Positions 1 through 9,140 are shown, counted from the stretch's first letter. The stretch: DNA of 64,000 nucleotides from Simplicispira suum (GCF_003008595.1 NZ_CP027669.1:3472001-3536000); one strand, 5' to 3'. Numbers and translations are program-made. The notes: generated from the letters alone by a model not told the origin.

Positions 1-708
1 CTCGCCGAAGACGCCCCACACGGCGGCGCAACCCGTCTGTGCAGGCCGGGTGCAGGGCGGGATGTGGTGCAGGTCCTCCTGGAACACCGAGCGAGGCAGA
101 GGAATGCCCGGCAGGTAGGCCGCGACCATACGCTGTTGCAGCGGCGTGCCCTGGATGAGCTCCGAGAGCAGGCGCTGGGCGTGGTTGGCCCCCTGGCTGT
201 GGCCCACGAGGAAGAACGGGCGCCCCTGGTTGTGGTGGACGGCGTAATGCTCGAAGGCGCGGCGTACGTCGGCATAGGCGTAATTCATGGGTGCCTGCTG
301 CTCATCCTCGCTTTTTTCGTACACGGGCAGTGCTGTCTGGCGGTAGCGCGGGGCGTAGACGCGCGCCACGCCGTTGAAGGGCGTGGCCTGGGCCATGAGC
401 ATCAGATCGCCGAGCTTGGCGGCGTCGGGATCGTCCACAGGCACGTTGAGCATGTCCTTACGCATGCCGGTGGTCGGGTGAATGTAGAACACATCCGCGC
501 GCGCCTGCGCCTGCAGGTCCGTGAAGCCGCCACCCTTGGGCGTGAACCCGGCAGCCGAGGGCTGCCCGGGCAGAGCGAGCCAGGATTCGGGGCGGGCATA
601 GTCGGGTGCGGGAAGGGGACTGCCGTCCGCCCCATGGGCCGTGAGCAGGCACAGGGCCATGGCCAGTCCGGTCAAGGATGGTAGGTGCAAAAACTTGGCT
701 GACGACAT
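1..708 (-). CDS. DUF3089-family alpha/beta hydrolase, 3' end cut by window edge
   Basis: The first 236 codons are present and the C-terminus lies beyond position 1. The start ATG at 708 follows AAGGAGAAAACC, a strong ribosome binding site. Residues 1-27 form a hydrophobic signal peptide ending near AHGADG, so export is likely. The motif GHSQGAN is the nucleophile elbow of the alpha/beta hydrolase fold. FYIHPTT and the region around the elbow match DUF3089 proteins, a serine-hydrolase family of unknown substrate. It is divergent from the next hydrolase across 92 bp. Family assignment is from memory of the motifs; substrate unknown. Confidence 0.75.
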   Translation of the reverse strand, partial: MSSAKFLHLPSLTGLAMALCLLTAHGADGSPLPAPDYARPESWLALPGQPSAAGFTPKGGGFTDLQAQARADVFYIHPTTGMRKDMLNVPVDDPDAAKLGDLMLMAQATPFNGVARVYAPRYRQTALPVYEKSEDEQQAPMNYAYADVRRAFEHYAVHHNQGRPFFLVGHSQGANHAQRLLSELIQGTPLQQRMVAAYLPGIPLPRSVFQEDLHHIPPCTRPAQTGCAAVWGVFGE

Positions 709-800
709 GGTTTTCTCCTTTGTAGTAACTGCCAAGACTGTTATTTTCGATGCCGCCTGGGGAGGAGGGCGATTTCACCTACAACGAAAGGGGACAAGCG

Positions 801-2135
801 ATGAAGAAGCAGCAGAACGCGGGCCTGTCGCACCGACGCGGGTTCATGGCTGCGGCCGCCACGGGTCTGGCCATGCCGGTGCTGGCGCCGGCGCAAGAGG
901 CCCAGCCCACCGAGAGTCTGGAGCGTGGCCGCACACGCGTGGCAGGCTTTGCCGACGCCGAGATGGACTACCAGTTGATGCGCCAGCTCGGCGCTGTGCG
1001 CTACGGCGGCGCCTCGGTGGGCGAATGTCTGGCGTTGGCGCAGCGCATCCAGAACGGCGTTCCGGCCAGTTGGGTGGCCGAGTTCGCCGCTGCGGGCGTG
1101 CGCCAGGAGCAGGACGCCGCCGCGCGCGCGCGGCGCGGGCATGTGGTGAGCGCGCGCGACCAGTACCTGGTGGCGAGTAACAGCTACCGCGCGGCCGAAT
1201 ACTACTGCGGCGTGCTCGACCCCAAGCATGCGCAGCTGGGTCTCAAGAGCCGCGAGTGCTTCCTCGCTGCCATGCACCAGCAGGGCGGGGCGTTCGAGGC
1301 ATTTTCGCTGCCCTTCGGCGAAACGCCCCTGCCCGCCTACTACATCCGTGCGCCCCAGGCGCGCGCGCGTCGAGGTAAGACGCTGATGATCATCAGTGGC
1401 TACGACGGCACACTGGAGGAAACCTGGCTGGCCTATGGCCGCGCTGCACTCGAGCGTGGCTACCATCTGATGCTGTTCACCGGCCCGGGGCAGATGGACA
1501 CGCTGCGTTTCCATCCGGGCATCGCGTTCATCCCTGAGTACGAGCGTGTGGCCAAGGTGGCGCTGGACCATGTGCTCTCCCGTCCCGGCACGGATCCGCG
1601 CCGCGTGGCGCTCATGGGCATCAGCTTCGGCGGCTATTTCGCCACGCGCATGGCGGCGCACGAGCCGCGCATCCGCGCGCTGATCGCCAATTCACCCATT
1701 GTGGATTTGCACGCCTACATGGCGTCCTTTGCCGGTTTTGACCCAGCGCAGATGCCCGATGCCGAGGACATCCGCCTGGCCGATGTGGATGCCATCCCGC
1801 CCACAGTCATCCCACCACAGACGCGCGAGATGATGCGCAACCTCATGGTGCGCCTGGGGCAGGAGAGCTTCAAACGCGCGTACCAGCGCCTGCACGATTT
1901 TCGCGTGAACGATACGGCCCTGCGGGCCATCCGCTGCCCAGTGCTCGGGTTGACGGGCAGCGGGGAAGGGGCCGAGCCCTTGGCGCAGGCTGAGCGTTTC
2001 CACCACGGCGTGGGTGGCCCGGCCACGCGCCACATGTTCACCGACCTGGAGGGAGCAGACGGGCACTGCCAAAACGCCAACCTGGCGTATTCGGCGGCGG
2101 TCTCGATGGACTGGCTCGACGAGCTGTTCGCTTGA
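801..2135 (+). CDS. Tat-exported alpha/beta hydrolase
   Basis: A 444-residue protein. I chose the ATG at 801, which follows AAAGGGG, over an in-frame ATG at 750 because it places the twin-arginine motif SHRRGFM near the N-terminus, followed by an Ala-rich hydrophobic stretch and a cleavage site near APAQ. Export of a folded protein by Tat is inferred. GISFGG gives nucleophile Ser275, and EGADGH near the C-terminus supplies the likely catalytic His. The acid is less clear: the expected position reads GSGEGAE. The layout (N-terminal helical part, then hydrolase core) resembles FrsA/2,6-dihydropseudooxynicotine-hydrolase-like enzymes. Substrate is unknown. Confidence 0.75.
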   Translation: MKKQQNAGLSHRRGFMAAAATGLAMPVLAPAQEAQPTESLERGRTRVAGFADAEMDYQLMRQLGAVRYGGASVGECLALAQRIQNGVPASWVAEFAAAGVRQEQDAAARARRGHVVSARDQYLVASNSYRAAEYYCGVLDPKHAQLGLKSRECFLAAMHQQGGAFEAFSLPFGETPLPAYYIRAPQARARRGKTLMIISGYDGTLEETWLAYGRAALERGYHLMLFTGPGQMDTLRFHPGIAFIPEYERVAKVALDHVLSRPGTDPRRVALMGISFGGYFATRMAAHEPRIRALIANSPIVDLHAYMASFAGFDPAQMPDAEDIRLADVDAIPPTVIPPQTREMMRNLMVRLGQESFKRAYQRLHDFRVNDTALRAIRCPVLGLTGSGEGAEPLAQAERFHHGVGGPATRHMFTDLEGADGHCQNANLAYSAAVSMDWLDELFA

Positions 2136-2361
2136 GCCGGTGCGGCGCGTCCGATACCCGCGCGCACCGTTAGCCTAAATCCGGCAGTTGGATGCGCCCC
2201 TTATAGTGCCGCCATCGGCGTGCCAGGCAAGGTGCGAGTCTGGTGCTGGCGGGTGTATAGCGTCTTTACACAACAGGTGAGCACGATCGAAGTGGCCATG
2301 GCCAATGTTCACACGGGTTTCGAGACATTCACAAGCGGTCAGTTGTCGGATTCAGGTTGAA

Positions 2362-2913
2362 TCAGTCGATATCCACGCAGTGCACGCCGAAGCTGCCCGC
2401 GCGCCGGTCGGCAAAAAAGCGCACCAGGGTTTCTTTCACTGTGCGAAACGCCAGCTCGTCCCAGGGCACTTCGTGCTCGGCGAAAAACCGGGCTTCCAAT
2501 GTTTCGTAGCCAGGATCCAGGTGTTCAGACAGCAGTTCGGCTCGGTAGAACAGATGCACCTGGCCCACGCGTTGCACGTTGAGTACCGAAAACAGCGGGC
2601 CTAACGCAATATGCGCACCGGCTTCTTCGTCGGTCTCGCGCTCTGCGCCTTGGGACGTGGTTTCGTTCAGTTCCATGAAGCCCGCCGGCAGCGTCCATTT
2701 GCCGCGCCGCGGCTCAATGGCGCGCAGGCACAGCAGTACGCGGCCATCGGGCAGGACGGGAATGGTGCCCACCACGTTGAGCGGGTTTTCGTAGTGCACC
2801 CGCCCGCAGTTCGGGCAGACCGCGCGCTGGCGGGTGTCGCCGTCGTCGGGCAGGCGGTAGACCACGGCGGTACCGCAGTCGCGGCAATGGCGAATAGGGT
2901 TGTGCAAGCTCAT
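2362..2913 (-). CDS. Nudix hydrolase with N-terminal zinc ribbon
   Basis: A 183-residue protein. Cys10, Cys13, Cys33 and Cys36 form a zinc ribbon like that of NADH pyrophosphatase relatives. A complete Nudix box runs from Gly78 to Ala100 (G-x5-E-x7-RE-x2-EE-x-G-x), so metal-dependent cleavage of a nucleoside diphosphate-linked substrate is expected. The specific substrate (NADH, ADP-ribose, FAD or another) cannot be read from sequence. It is a single gene; a copy of the dispersed palindromic repeat lies directly upstream of its start at about 2927-2980. The 226 bp on its other side contain nothing I recognise. Confidence 0.85.
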   Translation of the reverse strand: MSLHNPIRHCRDCGTAVVYRLPDDGDTRQRAVCPNCGRVHYENPLNVVGTIPVLPDGRVLLCLRAIEPRRGKWTLPAGFMELNETTSQGAERETDEEAGAHIALGPLFSVLNVQRVGQVHLFYRAELLSEHLDPGYETLEARFFAEHEVPWDELAFRTVKETLVRFFADRRAGSFGVHCVDID

Positions 2914-2926
2914 GCGAAATTTATAA

Positions 2927-2980
2927 ACAAATAGGCCACCAGCGCTTGTTCCACCTGCGCGAGCAGCTATTGAAAAATGA
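2927..2980. repeat. Dispersed palindromic repeat, family A (intergenic copy)
   Basis: The stretch contains AGGCCACCAGCGCTTG, a short middle part, then GAGCAGCTATTGAAAA. The same ordered blocks (AGGCC/AGCGCTT ... AGCAGCTAT(T/C)(A/G)AAAA) recur at several other places in this window. It lies between the Nudix and FAH-family genes. Confidence 0.6.
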
Positions 2981-2986
2981 GTTGCT

Positions 2987-3682
2987 TCACGCCACCCGCA
3001 GACTCAGGGGCGCCAGTCCGTCGACGCCGCCTTCCAGCAGGTCGCCGGGCTGTACGGCTCCGACGCCGGCCGGGGTACCGGTGTAGATGAGGTCGCCCGG
3101 CGCGAGCTGCCAGGCCTTGGAGAGGTGCTCGATGACCTCGCTGATGTTCCAGATCAGCTGGGCCACCCGGCTGCGCTGGCGTTCCTGGCCATTCACCTGC
3201 AGCCAGATGCCCGCCTGCTGTACGTCGCCCGCTTGCGCCGCCGGGGTGATGGGGGTGATGGGCGCGCTGGCGTCAAAACCTTTGCCGATGCACCAGGGGC
3301 GGCCCTGTTTTTTCATCTCGCCTTGCAGGTCGCGCCGCGTCATGTCCAGGCCCACGGCATAGCCAAAGATGTGGCTGGGCGCGTCGGCCGCAGCGATGTT
3401 GCGCCCGCCCTTGCCGATGGCGACCACCAGTTCAATCTCGTGGTGAAGATCGTGCGTCAGGCTGGGGTAGGGCAGCAGCGCCGGCTCCTCGCCCGCGGCC
3501 AGCACCAAGGCGTCCGCCGGCTTCATGAAGAAGAACGGCGGCTCGCGTCCGGTAAACCCCATCTCCTTGGCGTGCTCCTCGTAGTTGCGTCCCACGCAGT
3601 AAATGCGGTGCACGGGAAAACGCGCCTCGGTGCCCAGTACAGGAACGCTGGTGACGGGCGGCGGTGGAAAGACATAGCTCAT
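2987..3682 (-). CDS. Fumarylacetoacetate hydrolase (FAH) family protein
   Basis: A 231-residue protein from the ATG at 3682 (MSYVFPPPPV), preceded by AAGAGG. An upstream in-frame ATG at 3748 would overlap the start of the divergent pgeF gene, so the shorter form is preferred and matches the usual FAHD1-like length of 220-230. CVGRNYEEHAKEMG is the substrate-entry motif. HHEIELVVAIG supplies two metal-binding Glu residues, and GLDMTRRDLQ the third acidic ligand. Related enzymes act as acylpyruvate hydrolases, oxaloacetate decarboxylases or hydratases in aromatic catabolism; no neighbour narrows the choice. Confidence 0.85.
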   Translation of the reverse strand: MSYVFPPPPVTSVPVLGTEARFPVHRIYCVGRNYEEHAKEMGFTGREPPFFFMKPADALVLAAGEEPALLPYPSLTHDLHHEIELVVAIGKGGRNIAAADAPSHIFGYAVGLDMTRRDLQGEMKKQGRPWCIGKGFDASAPITPITPAAQAGDVQQAGIWLQVNGQERQRSRVAQLIWNISEVIEHLSKAWQLAPGDLIYTGTPAGVGAVQPGDLLEGGVDGLAPLSLRVA

Positions 3683-3746
3683 CAGATACCTCTTGTGGTC
3701 ATTGGCGCCGGGCGCGGCGGGCAGTGCCGTGGCTACACTCGCGTCC

Positions 3747-4634
3747 ATGTCTGAAAGCTCGCATTGTCACCGCGCCGTGCCGCCTGTGCAGGGGGAGGAC
3801 TTGGCGGCCGATGCCGATTGGCTGCGCCCGTGCTGGCCCGCACCCCCGCACGTGCACGCGCTGTGCAGCACGCGCGCTGGCGGCGTGAGCACAGGTGCTT
3901 TTTCCAGCATGAACCTGGGCACCCATGTGGGTGATGCGCCCGATGCGGTGGCAATGAACCGCCAGCGCCTGCAGGCCGCGCTGCAGCACGCTACGCCGGG
4001 TGCACGGCCGGTGTTTTTGAATCAGGTGCACGGCTCGTCGGTGCTTGAACTGGCGCCCGGCGCCAGCGATGGTGCCTGTGCCGACGCTGCCTTGACCGCG
4101 CAAGCCGGTCTGGCCTGCACCATCATGGTGGCCGACTGCTTGCCGGTGCTGATCACCGATCAGCGGGGCCGCATGGTGGCCGCTGCACATGCCGGTTGGC
4201 GTGGACTCGTGGGCGGAGTTCTGGAGTCGGTTTTGGAGCGTTTTAGGGTGCTAGCGCTTACCCATCAACAGCTAAAAGCTATTGAAAAGGGAGCAAGTGA
4301 AGCATGGGATGCGGCCGATTTGCTGGTCTGGCTCGGCCCCTGCATCGGCCCGCAGGCGTTTGAAGTGGGCGCAGAGGTGCGGGAGGCGTTTTGTGCCGTG
4401 AATGCCCAGGCGGCAGCGCATTTCGCCCCCCAGGTGGGGGGCAAATACCTGGCTGACTTGCCAGCCCTGGCGCGCCAGCGGCTTGCAGCGCTGGGCGTTA
4501 GCCAGGTCTACGGCAACGATGGCAGCGACGCCTGGTGCACGGTGGCGCAGAACTCACGCTTCTTCTCGCACCGGCAGGGTGGCGGGCCCAGCGGCGGCAC
4601 CGGGCGCATGGCTGCCTGCATCTGGCTGGGCTGA
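3747..4634 (+). CDS. pgeF: Peptidoglycan editing factor PgeF (YfiH, laccase-domain family)
   Basis: A 295-residue protein from the ATG at 3747. Family motifs include STRAGGVS, VADCLPVL, HAGWRGL and GPCIGPQAFEVG, holding the metal-binding His and Cys residues of the multicopper polyphenol oxidoreductase-like fold. PgeF enzymes remove mis-incorporated residues from peptidoglycan precursors (known of the family). Between HAGWRGL and GPCIGP there is an extra segment, about residues 165-183, encoded by a copy of the dispersed palindromic repeat (4241-4295); the E. coli protein as I recall it is much shorter there. The 3' end overlaps the convergent small membrane protein gene by 81 bp. Confidence 0.88.
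   Translation: MSESSHCHRAVPPVQGEDLAADADWLRPCWPAPPHVHALCSTRAGGVSTGAFSSMNLGTHVGDAPDAVAMNRQRLQAALQHATPGARPVFLNQVHGSSVLELAPGASDGACADAALTAQAGLACTIMVADCLPVLITDQRGRMVAAAHAGWRGLVGGVLESVLERFRVLALTHQQLKAIEKGASEAWDAADLLVWLGPCIGPQAFEVGAEVREAFCAVNAQAAAHFAPQVGGKYLADLPALARQRLAALGVSQVYGNDGSDAWCTVAQNSRFFSHRQGGGPSGGTGRMAACIWLG
4241..4295 (+). repeat. Palindromic repeat family A inside pgeF
   Basis: Within the pgeF frame the DNA reads CTAGCGCTTACCCATCAA followed by AGCTATTGAAAAGG, the same blocks and order as the intergenic copies. The frame stays open through the element, which adds roughly 20 residues between two conserved motifs. Confidence 0.65.
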
Positions 4635-4877
4635 AGCCTGCGAGGCGGCCTGCGCCGCCACAGTGCGCTCGTGCATCTGGCGCTCCTGCACTTCGCGCGC
4701 ACGAATTTTTCGTCGCCTTCCGGGCGTTCCCAGGATGTAGATCACGATAGAGAGCGGCAGTGCGCCATAGAGCGCAAAAGTGATGAGGGCACCGAGCACG
4801 CTGCCGGTCGTGCTCGTCGCCTCGGCGACAGCCATCAGCACCACCACATACAGCCATGCAATCACTATCAGGTACAT
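4554..4877 (-). CDS. Small membrane protein of unknown function
   Basis: A 107-residue protein. Residues 2-20 and about 28-50 are hydrophobic and form two likely membrane helices. They are followed by a basic patch (GRRRKIRAREVQERQ) and an Ala/Pro/Gln-rich tail that should be cytoplasmic. The last 81 bp overlap the 3' end of the convergent pgeF. It is divergent from phaC, whose start is 108 bp away. I do not recognise a named family; the membrane pattern and clean frame support a real gene. Confidence 0.65.
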   Translation of the reverse strand: MYLIVIAWLYVVVLMAVAEATSTTGSVLGALITFALYGALPLSIVIYILGTPGRRRKIRAREVQERQMHERTVAAQAASQASAQPDAGSHAPGAAAGPATLPVREEA

Positions 4878-4985
4878 GGGAAATCCGGAGTCAGGAAAAC
4901 AAGGGTCATGGGGCGTTACGATAGCAGTGGCAGGCGCAACCAGGCGCCTGCCTCAACGGGCGCCGCCTGCCCACGAGGAGACAGC

Positions 4986-6692
4986 ATGAGTTCCGATTCG
5001 CTCTGGGCCCAAAGTGCCCAGCAATACCAGGAAGTTTTCGGTGAGAACTGGAAGCGCGCGCTGGAGGTTTTTCAGCAAATCGAGATGCCGGTTGCCCCGA
5101 CCGCCGGTGCGACTGCATCGATCCGGTTGGCCCCCGACAAACTGCAAGCGCTGCAAAAGCAATACGTGGACGAGGCGGCCAAACTTTGGGCGGAAGGCCT
5201 GAGTGCACCCCAGCCCACGGGCGACAAGCGATTTGCGTCTGAAGCCTGGGGCGACAACCCGGTAGCGGCGTTCTCGGCCGCAGCCTATCTGCTCAATGCG
5301 CGCACCCTCATGGGCCTGGCCGATGCAGTCGAAGGCGACGGCAAGACCCGCGCGCAGGTGCGCTTTGGGGTGGAGCAATGGATTGCGGCCATGTCTCCCA
5401 GCAATTTTTTGGCCTTCAACCCTGAAGCGCAGCGCAAGGCCATTGAAACCAAGGGCGAGAGTATTGCCCAGGGCATGGCCAACCTGGTGAGCGATATGCG
5501 CCAGGGCCATGTGTCCATGACCGATGAAAGCCTGTTCGAAGTCGGCCGCAACGTCGCCACCACCGAGGGCGCTGTGGTCTATGAGAACGACTTGTTCCAG
5601 CTCATCGAGTACAAGCCGCTCACCGACAAGGTGTACGAGTTGCCGTTCGTGCTGGTGCCTCCGAGCATCAACAAGTTCTACATCCTGGACCTGCAGCCAG
5701 AGAACTCGCTGATTCGATACTGCGTTGCGCAAGGCCACCACACCTTTGTGGTGAGCTGGCGCAATCCCGACCAATCGCTCGCGCACAAGACCTGGGACGA
5801 CTACATCGAGCACGGTGTCATGGAGGCGATCGAGGTTACGCGCCAAATCACCGATGCAAGCCAGGTCAATGCCCTCGGTTTTTGTGTTGGCGGCACCATG
5901 CTCAGCAATGCATTGGGAGTGCACGCGGCGCGTGGCGAGCAACCCGTGGCCAGCGCCACTTTTCTCACGACGCTGATTGACTTCACCGACACCGGCATCC
6001 TCGACGTCTTTATCACTGAAGGCTTTGTACGCATGCGCGAATTCGAGATGGGTGAAGGCGGACTCATGAAGGGGCAGGATCTCGCCTCCACCTTCAGCTT
6101 CCTGCGGCCCAATGACCTGGTGTGGAACTACGTGGTGGGCAACTATCTCAAGGGCGAGACGCCGCCGCCGTTTGATCTGCTGTACTGGAACAGCGACAGC
6201 ACCAACCTGTCTGGGCCGTTCTATGCCTGGTATCTGCGCAACACCTACCTTGAGAACAACCTGATCAAGCCAGGCAAGACGACCGTGTGCGGCGAAAAGC
6301 TCGACTTGCGCAAGGTGAAGCTCCCGGTCTATATCTACGGCTCGCGCGAAGATCACATCGTTCCCATCAATGCGGCCTATGCCAACACGCAGGTGTTGCC
6401 GGGCAAGAAGCGCTTCGTCATGGGTGCATCCGGCCATATTGCCGGAGTCATCAACCCGCCGTCTGCCAACAAGCGAAAGCACTGGACGCGCGACGACGGT
6501 AAATTCCCTGCCACCCTGGAAGGCTGGCTTGAAGGCGCGAGCGAGCACAAAGGCAGCTGGTGGACCGACTGGTCCGACTGGCTGTCTGGCCACGCGGGCA
6601 AGCAGGTGGCCGCGCCCAAGCGCTATGGCAAGGGGGCCAAGTTCAAGGCCATCGAGCCCGCACCCGGCCGCTATGTAAAACAAAAAGCCTGA
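4986..6692 (+). CDS. phaC: Class I poly(3-hydroxyalkanoate) synthase
   Basis: A 568-residue protein from the ATG at 4986, preceded by GAGGAG. It polymerises (R)-3-hydroxybutyryl-CoA into PHB at the granule surface. The lipase-like box GFCVGGT carries nucleophile Cys300. Asp456 (SREDHIVP) and His484 (GASGHIAG) complete the triad, with spacing like Cupriavidus necator PhaC (Cys319/Asp480/His508). Length fits class I enzymes, which need no PhaE or PhaR subunit. phaA and phaB follow on the same strand, the standard order of a PHB operon. Confidence 0.97.
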   Translation: MSSDSLWAQSAQQYQEVFGENWKRALEVFQQIEMPVAPTAGATASIRLAPDKLQALQKQYVDEAAKLWAEGLSAPQPTGDKRFASEAWGDNPVAAFSAAAYLLNARTLMGLADAVEGDGKTRAQVRFGVEQWIAAMSPSNFLAFNPEAQRKAIETKGESIAQGMANLVSDMRQGHVSMTDESLFEVGRNVATTEGAVVYENDLFQLIEYKPLTDKVYELPFVLVPPSINKFYILDLQPENSLIRYCVAQGHHTFVVSWRNPDQSLAHKTWDDYIEHGVMEAIEVTRQITDASQVNALGFCVGGTMLSNALGVHAARGEQPVASATFLTTLIDFTDTGILDVFITEGFVRMREFEMGEGGLMKGQDLASTFSFLRPNDLVWNYVVGNYLKGETPPPFDLLYWNSDSTNLSGPFYAWYLRNTYLENNLIKPGKTTVCGEKLDLRKVKLPVYIYGSREDHIVPINAAYANTQVLPGKKRFVMGASGHIAGVINPPSANKRKHWTRDDGKFPATLEGWLEGASEHKGSWWTDWSDWLSGHAGKQVAAPKRYGKGAKFKAIEPAPGRYVKQKA

Positions 6693-6694
6693 TA

Positions 6695-6880
6695 TGGAGG
6701 GCAACCCCCTGAGCGGCTGCGCCGCTTCCCCCTTCTCTCGCAGCGCTGCGCGCAGCGGGAAGGGGGCCGCCACCAGCGCGGCGGGGGGGCGCGACCTGCA
6801 CAGGCCCTTGCGCGGCGGCCGCTGGTCTGGCCCGCGCTAGGTGCAAGCGCTGTGGCGCCGTGTAGCGCCGCCTTCGCAAC
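6695..6880. repeat. GC-rich palindromic intergenic repeat, family B
   Basis: Between phaC and phaA lies a GC-rich block with nested hairpins, for example CCCCCTGAGCGGCTGCGCC and GCGCAGCGGGAAGGGGGC, followed by CCAGCGCGGCGGGG and CTTGCGCGGCGGCCGCTGG. I recognise this type of block as a common intergenic repeat of Acidovorax, Comamonas and Delftia genomes (from memory). It may stabilise the phaC 3' end or lower expression of the downstream genes. Exact borders are uncertain. Confidence 0.55.
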
Positions 6881-6927
6881 GGACTACTGAATCCCTTCTC
6901 AAAAACATTTCAACCCAAGGAAAAATC

Positions 6928-8106
6928 ATGGAAGACATCGTCATTGTTTCCGCCGCCCGCACCGCAGTTGGCAAGTTTGGCGGCGCGCTCGCCAAGATCC
7001 CTGCCACCGAGCTGGGAAGCATCGTCATCAAGGAGGCCATTGCACGCGCTGGTGTGGGCATGGACCAGATCGGCGAAGTCATCATGGGCCAGGTGCTCGC
7101 CGCTGGTGTTGGCCAGAACCCGGCGCGCCAGGCGCTGATGAAGGCCGGCGTGGCCAAGGAAACTCCGGGCCTGACCATCAATGCCGTCTGTGGCTCAGGC
7201 CTCAAGGCCGTAATGCTGGCCGCACAGGCCATTGCCGCCGGCGACAGCGAAATTGTGGTGGCCGGTGGGCAGGAAAACATGAGCCTCTCGCCCCACGTGC
7301 TCAACGGCTCGCGCGACGGCCAGCGTATGGGCGACTGGAAGATGGTCGACACCATGATCGTCGATGGTCTGTGGGACGTGTACAACCAGTACCACATGGG
7401 CATCACTGCCGAAAACGTTGCCAAGCAATACGGCATCACGCGCGACATGCAGGACGCCCTGGCGCTTGCCAGCCAGAAAAAGGCCGCTGCAGCGCAGGAC
7501 GCCGGGCGCTTCGCTGATGAAATCGTCAGCGTGAACATTCCACAGCGCAAGGGCGATCCGGTGGTTTTCAGTGCCGACGAATACCTCAACCGCAAGACCA
7601 ATGCCGAAGCGCTGGCGGGTCTGCGCCCAGCGTTTGACAAGGCTGGCAGCGTGACGGCTGGCAACGCCTCGGGCCTGAACGACGGCGCGGCTGCGGTGGT
7701 GGTGATGAGCGCCAAGAAGGCTGCGACGCTGGGCCTCAAGCCGCTGGCGCGCATTGCTGCCTATGGCACCAGCGGGCTTGACCCGTCCATCATGGGCATG
7801 GGACCCGTGTCGGCCACGCGCAAGGCCTTGCAGCGCGCGGGGTGGAGCACCGACGACATTGATTTGTTCGAGCTGAACGAGGCGTTCGGCGCTCAGGCTT
7901 GCGCCGTGAACAAGGAACTCGCCATTGACCCTGCCAAAGTCAACGTGAACGGTGGCGCCATCGCCATTGGCCACCCCATTGGCGCGTCCGGCTGCCGTAT
8001 TCTCGTAACACTGCTGCACGAAATGCAGCGCCGTGATGCAAAAAAAGGCCTGGCGGCGCTGTGCATCGGCGGCGGTATGGGCGTGGCGATGGCCTTGGAG
8101 CGTTGA
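6928..8106 (+). CDS. phaA: Acetyl-CoA C-acetyltransferase (beta-ketothiolase)
   Basis: A 392-residue protein from the ATG at 6928, after CCAAGG. It condenses two acetyl-CoA to acetoacetyl-CoA, the first step of PHB synthesis. [10 protein letters not shown] contains the acyl-accepting Cys. GHPIGASG carries the catalytic His, and CIGGGMGVA the second catalytic Cys. Length is that of biosynthetic thiolases. It lies between phaC and phaB; the 235 bp gap to phaC is filled by a repeat, so an extra promoter cannot be excluded. Confidence 0.96.
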   Translation: MEDIVIVSAARTAVGKFGGALAKIPATELGSIVIKEAIARAGVGMDQIGEVIMGQVLAAGVGQNPARQALMKAGVAKETPGLTINAVCGSGLKAVMLAAQAIAAGDSEIVVAGGQENMSLSPHVLNGSRDGQRMGDWKMVDTMIVDGLWDVYNQYHMGITAENVAKQYGITRDMQDALALASQKKAAAAQDAGRFADEIVSVNIPQRKGDPVVFSADEYLNRKTNAEALAGLRPAFDKAGSVTAGNASGLNDGAAAVVVMSAKKAATLGLKPLARIAAYGTSGLDPSIMGMGPVSATRKALQRAGWSTDDIDLFELNEAFGAQACAVNKELAIDPAKVNVNGGAIAIGHPIGASGCRILVTLLHEMQRRDAKKGLAALCIGGGMGVAMALER

Positions 8107-8233
8107 TCGGGCCTGAACCTGGCACCTTGTGACACAAAAAATCGCGTGCCTCGGTGTTTACCTTCACGGTCCTGGCACGAATCGCCGCTAGAGTGGAATC
8201 CATCGGCCACATGTTCACCAAGAGGAGATAAGA

Positions 8234-8971
8234 ATGAGTCAAAGAGTAGCGTACGTCACGGGCGGAATGGGCGGTATTGGTACCGCCATCTGCCAGCGCC
8301 TCCACAAAGAGGGTTTGAAGGTGATCGCCGGCTGCGGCCCCACACGCGACCATGCGAAGTGGATTGCAGAGCAAAAAGCGCTGGGTTACACCTTCTATGC
8401 ATCGGTAGGCAACGTGGGCGACTGGGATTCCACAGTAGAGGCCTTCGCCAAGACCAAGGCTGAGCACGGCAGCATTGACGTGCTGGTGAACAATGCCGGC
8501 ATCACCCGCGACCGCATGTTCCTCAAGATGTCGCGAGAAGACTGGGATGCGGTGATCGAAACCAACCTCAACAGCATGTTCAACGTCACCAAACAGGTGG
8601 TTGCTGACATGGTGGAAAAGGGCTGGGGCCGTATCGTCAACATCAGCAGCGTGAATGGCGAGAAGGGCCAGGCTGGCCAGACCAATTATTCAGCCGCCAA
8701 GGCCGGCATGCACGGTTTTTCCATGGCGCTGGCGCAGGAGCTGGCCACCAAGGGCGTGACGGTGAATACCGTCGCGCCCGGCTACATCGGTACCGACATG
8801 GTCAAGGCGATTCGTCCCGACGTTTTGGAGAAAATTGTTGCTACGGTGCCGGTCAAGCGCTTGGGCGAGCCGAGTGAAATTGCCTCCATCATTGCCTGGC
8901 TGGCCTCGGACGAGGGCGGCTATGCCACCGGTTCCGAATTCTCGGTCAACGGCGGCCTGCACATGGGCTGA
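8234..8971 (+). CDS. phaB: NADPH-dependent acetoacetyl-CoA reductase
   Basis: A 245-residue short-chain dehydrogenase. It follows AAGAGGAGATAAGA, a strong ribosome binding site. TGGMGGIGTAI is the cofactor-binding glycine motif, NNAGITRD is the structural motif, and YSAAKAG holds the catalytic Tyr and Lys with Ser in NISSVNGEKGQ. It converts acetoacetyl-CoA to (R)-3-hydroxybutyryl-CoA for PhaC. Length and motifs match C. necator PhaB closely. It is the last gene of the PHB operon and is followed at once by a strong terminator. Confidence 0.96.
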   Translation: MSQRVAYVTGGMGGIGTAICQRLHKEGLKVIAGCGPTRDHAKWIAEQKALGYTFYASVGNVGDWDSTVEAFAKTKAEHGSIDVLVNNAGITRDRMFLKMSREDWDAVIETNLNSMFNVTKQVVADMVEKGWGRIVNISSVNGEKGQAGQTNYSAAKAGMHGFSMALAQELATKGVTVNTVAPGYIGTDMVKAIRPDVLEKIVATVPVKRLGEPSEIASIIAWLASDEGGYATGSEFSVNGGLHMG

Positions 8972-8984
8972 CGGCGCCACGCAG

Positions 8985-9021
8985 CCATAAAAAAACCCCG
9001 CGAAGCGGGGTTTTTTTATGG
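8985..9021. terminator. Bidirectional Rho-independent terminator after phaB
   Basis: A perfect palindrome: CCATAAAAAAACCCCGC, loop GAA, then GCGGGGTTTTTTTATGG. A-tract and T-tract on both sides allow termination in both directions: phaB on the plus strand and the small reading frame at 9060-9140 on the minus strand. Confidence 0.92.
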
Positions 9022-9059
9022 CTGAACCGAGGCGTCAGGCAGGCCGCAGGCTCTGCGGA

Positions 9060-9140
9060 TCAGAAGCGCGCAGGTGCACGTTTGCGATCGCGTTCGTCTT
9101 CGGGCCAGCAAGAAAGGGCGGTGTGGGTGGTGTTGTTCAT
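9060..9140 (-). CDS. Putative 26-residue small protein
   Basis: A short frame that would escape gene callers. The ATG at 9140 is preceded by CAGGAGTTAATCACC, a good ribosome binding site at usual spacing. The peptide starts MNNTTHTALSCWPEDE and ends RDRKRAPARF: polar, with a charged tail and one Cys, and no membrane segment. It sits between the yheS stop (9345) and the bidirectional terminator (8985-9021). The 205 bp above it contain two short inverted repeats: AAAATAC/GTATTTT around 9234-9250 and GCTATG/CATAGC around 9252-9268. Nothing in the sequence reveals its role; conservation in relatives would decide whether it is real. Confidence 0.45.
   Translation of the reverse strand: MNNTTHTALSCWPEDERDRKRAPARF

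Noticed and set aside
3682..3748. Longer start of the FAH-family protein at 3748
   Set aside because: It would overlap the start of divergent pgeF and adds residues not typical of the family; the ATG at 3682 has a better ribosome binding site.
4953..6773. 606-codon open frame antisense to phaC
   Set aside because: Shadow of a GC-rich gene; phaC on the plus strand has intact catalytic residues.
8150..8200. Separate promoter (sigma-54 or sigma-70) before phaB
   Set aside because: CTGGCACGAATCGCC recalls the sigma-54 -24 element, but the -12 element does not match, and no good sigma-70 pair was found.
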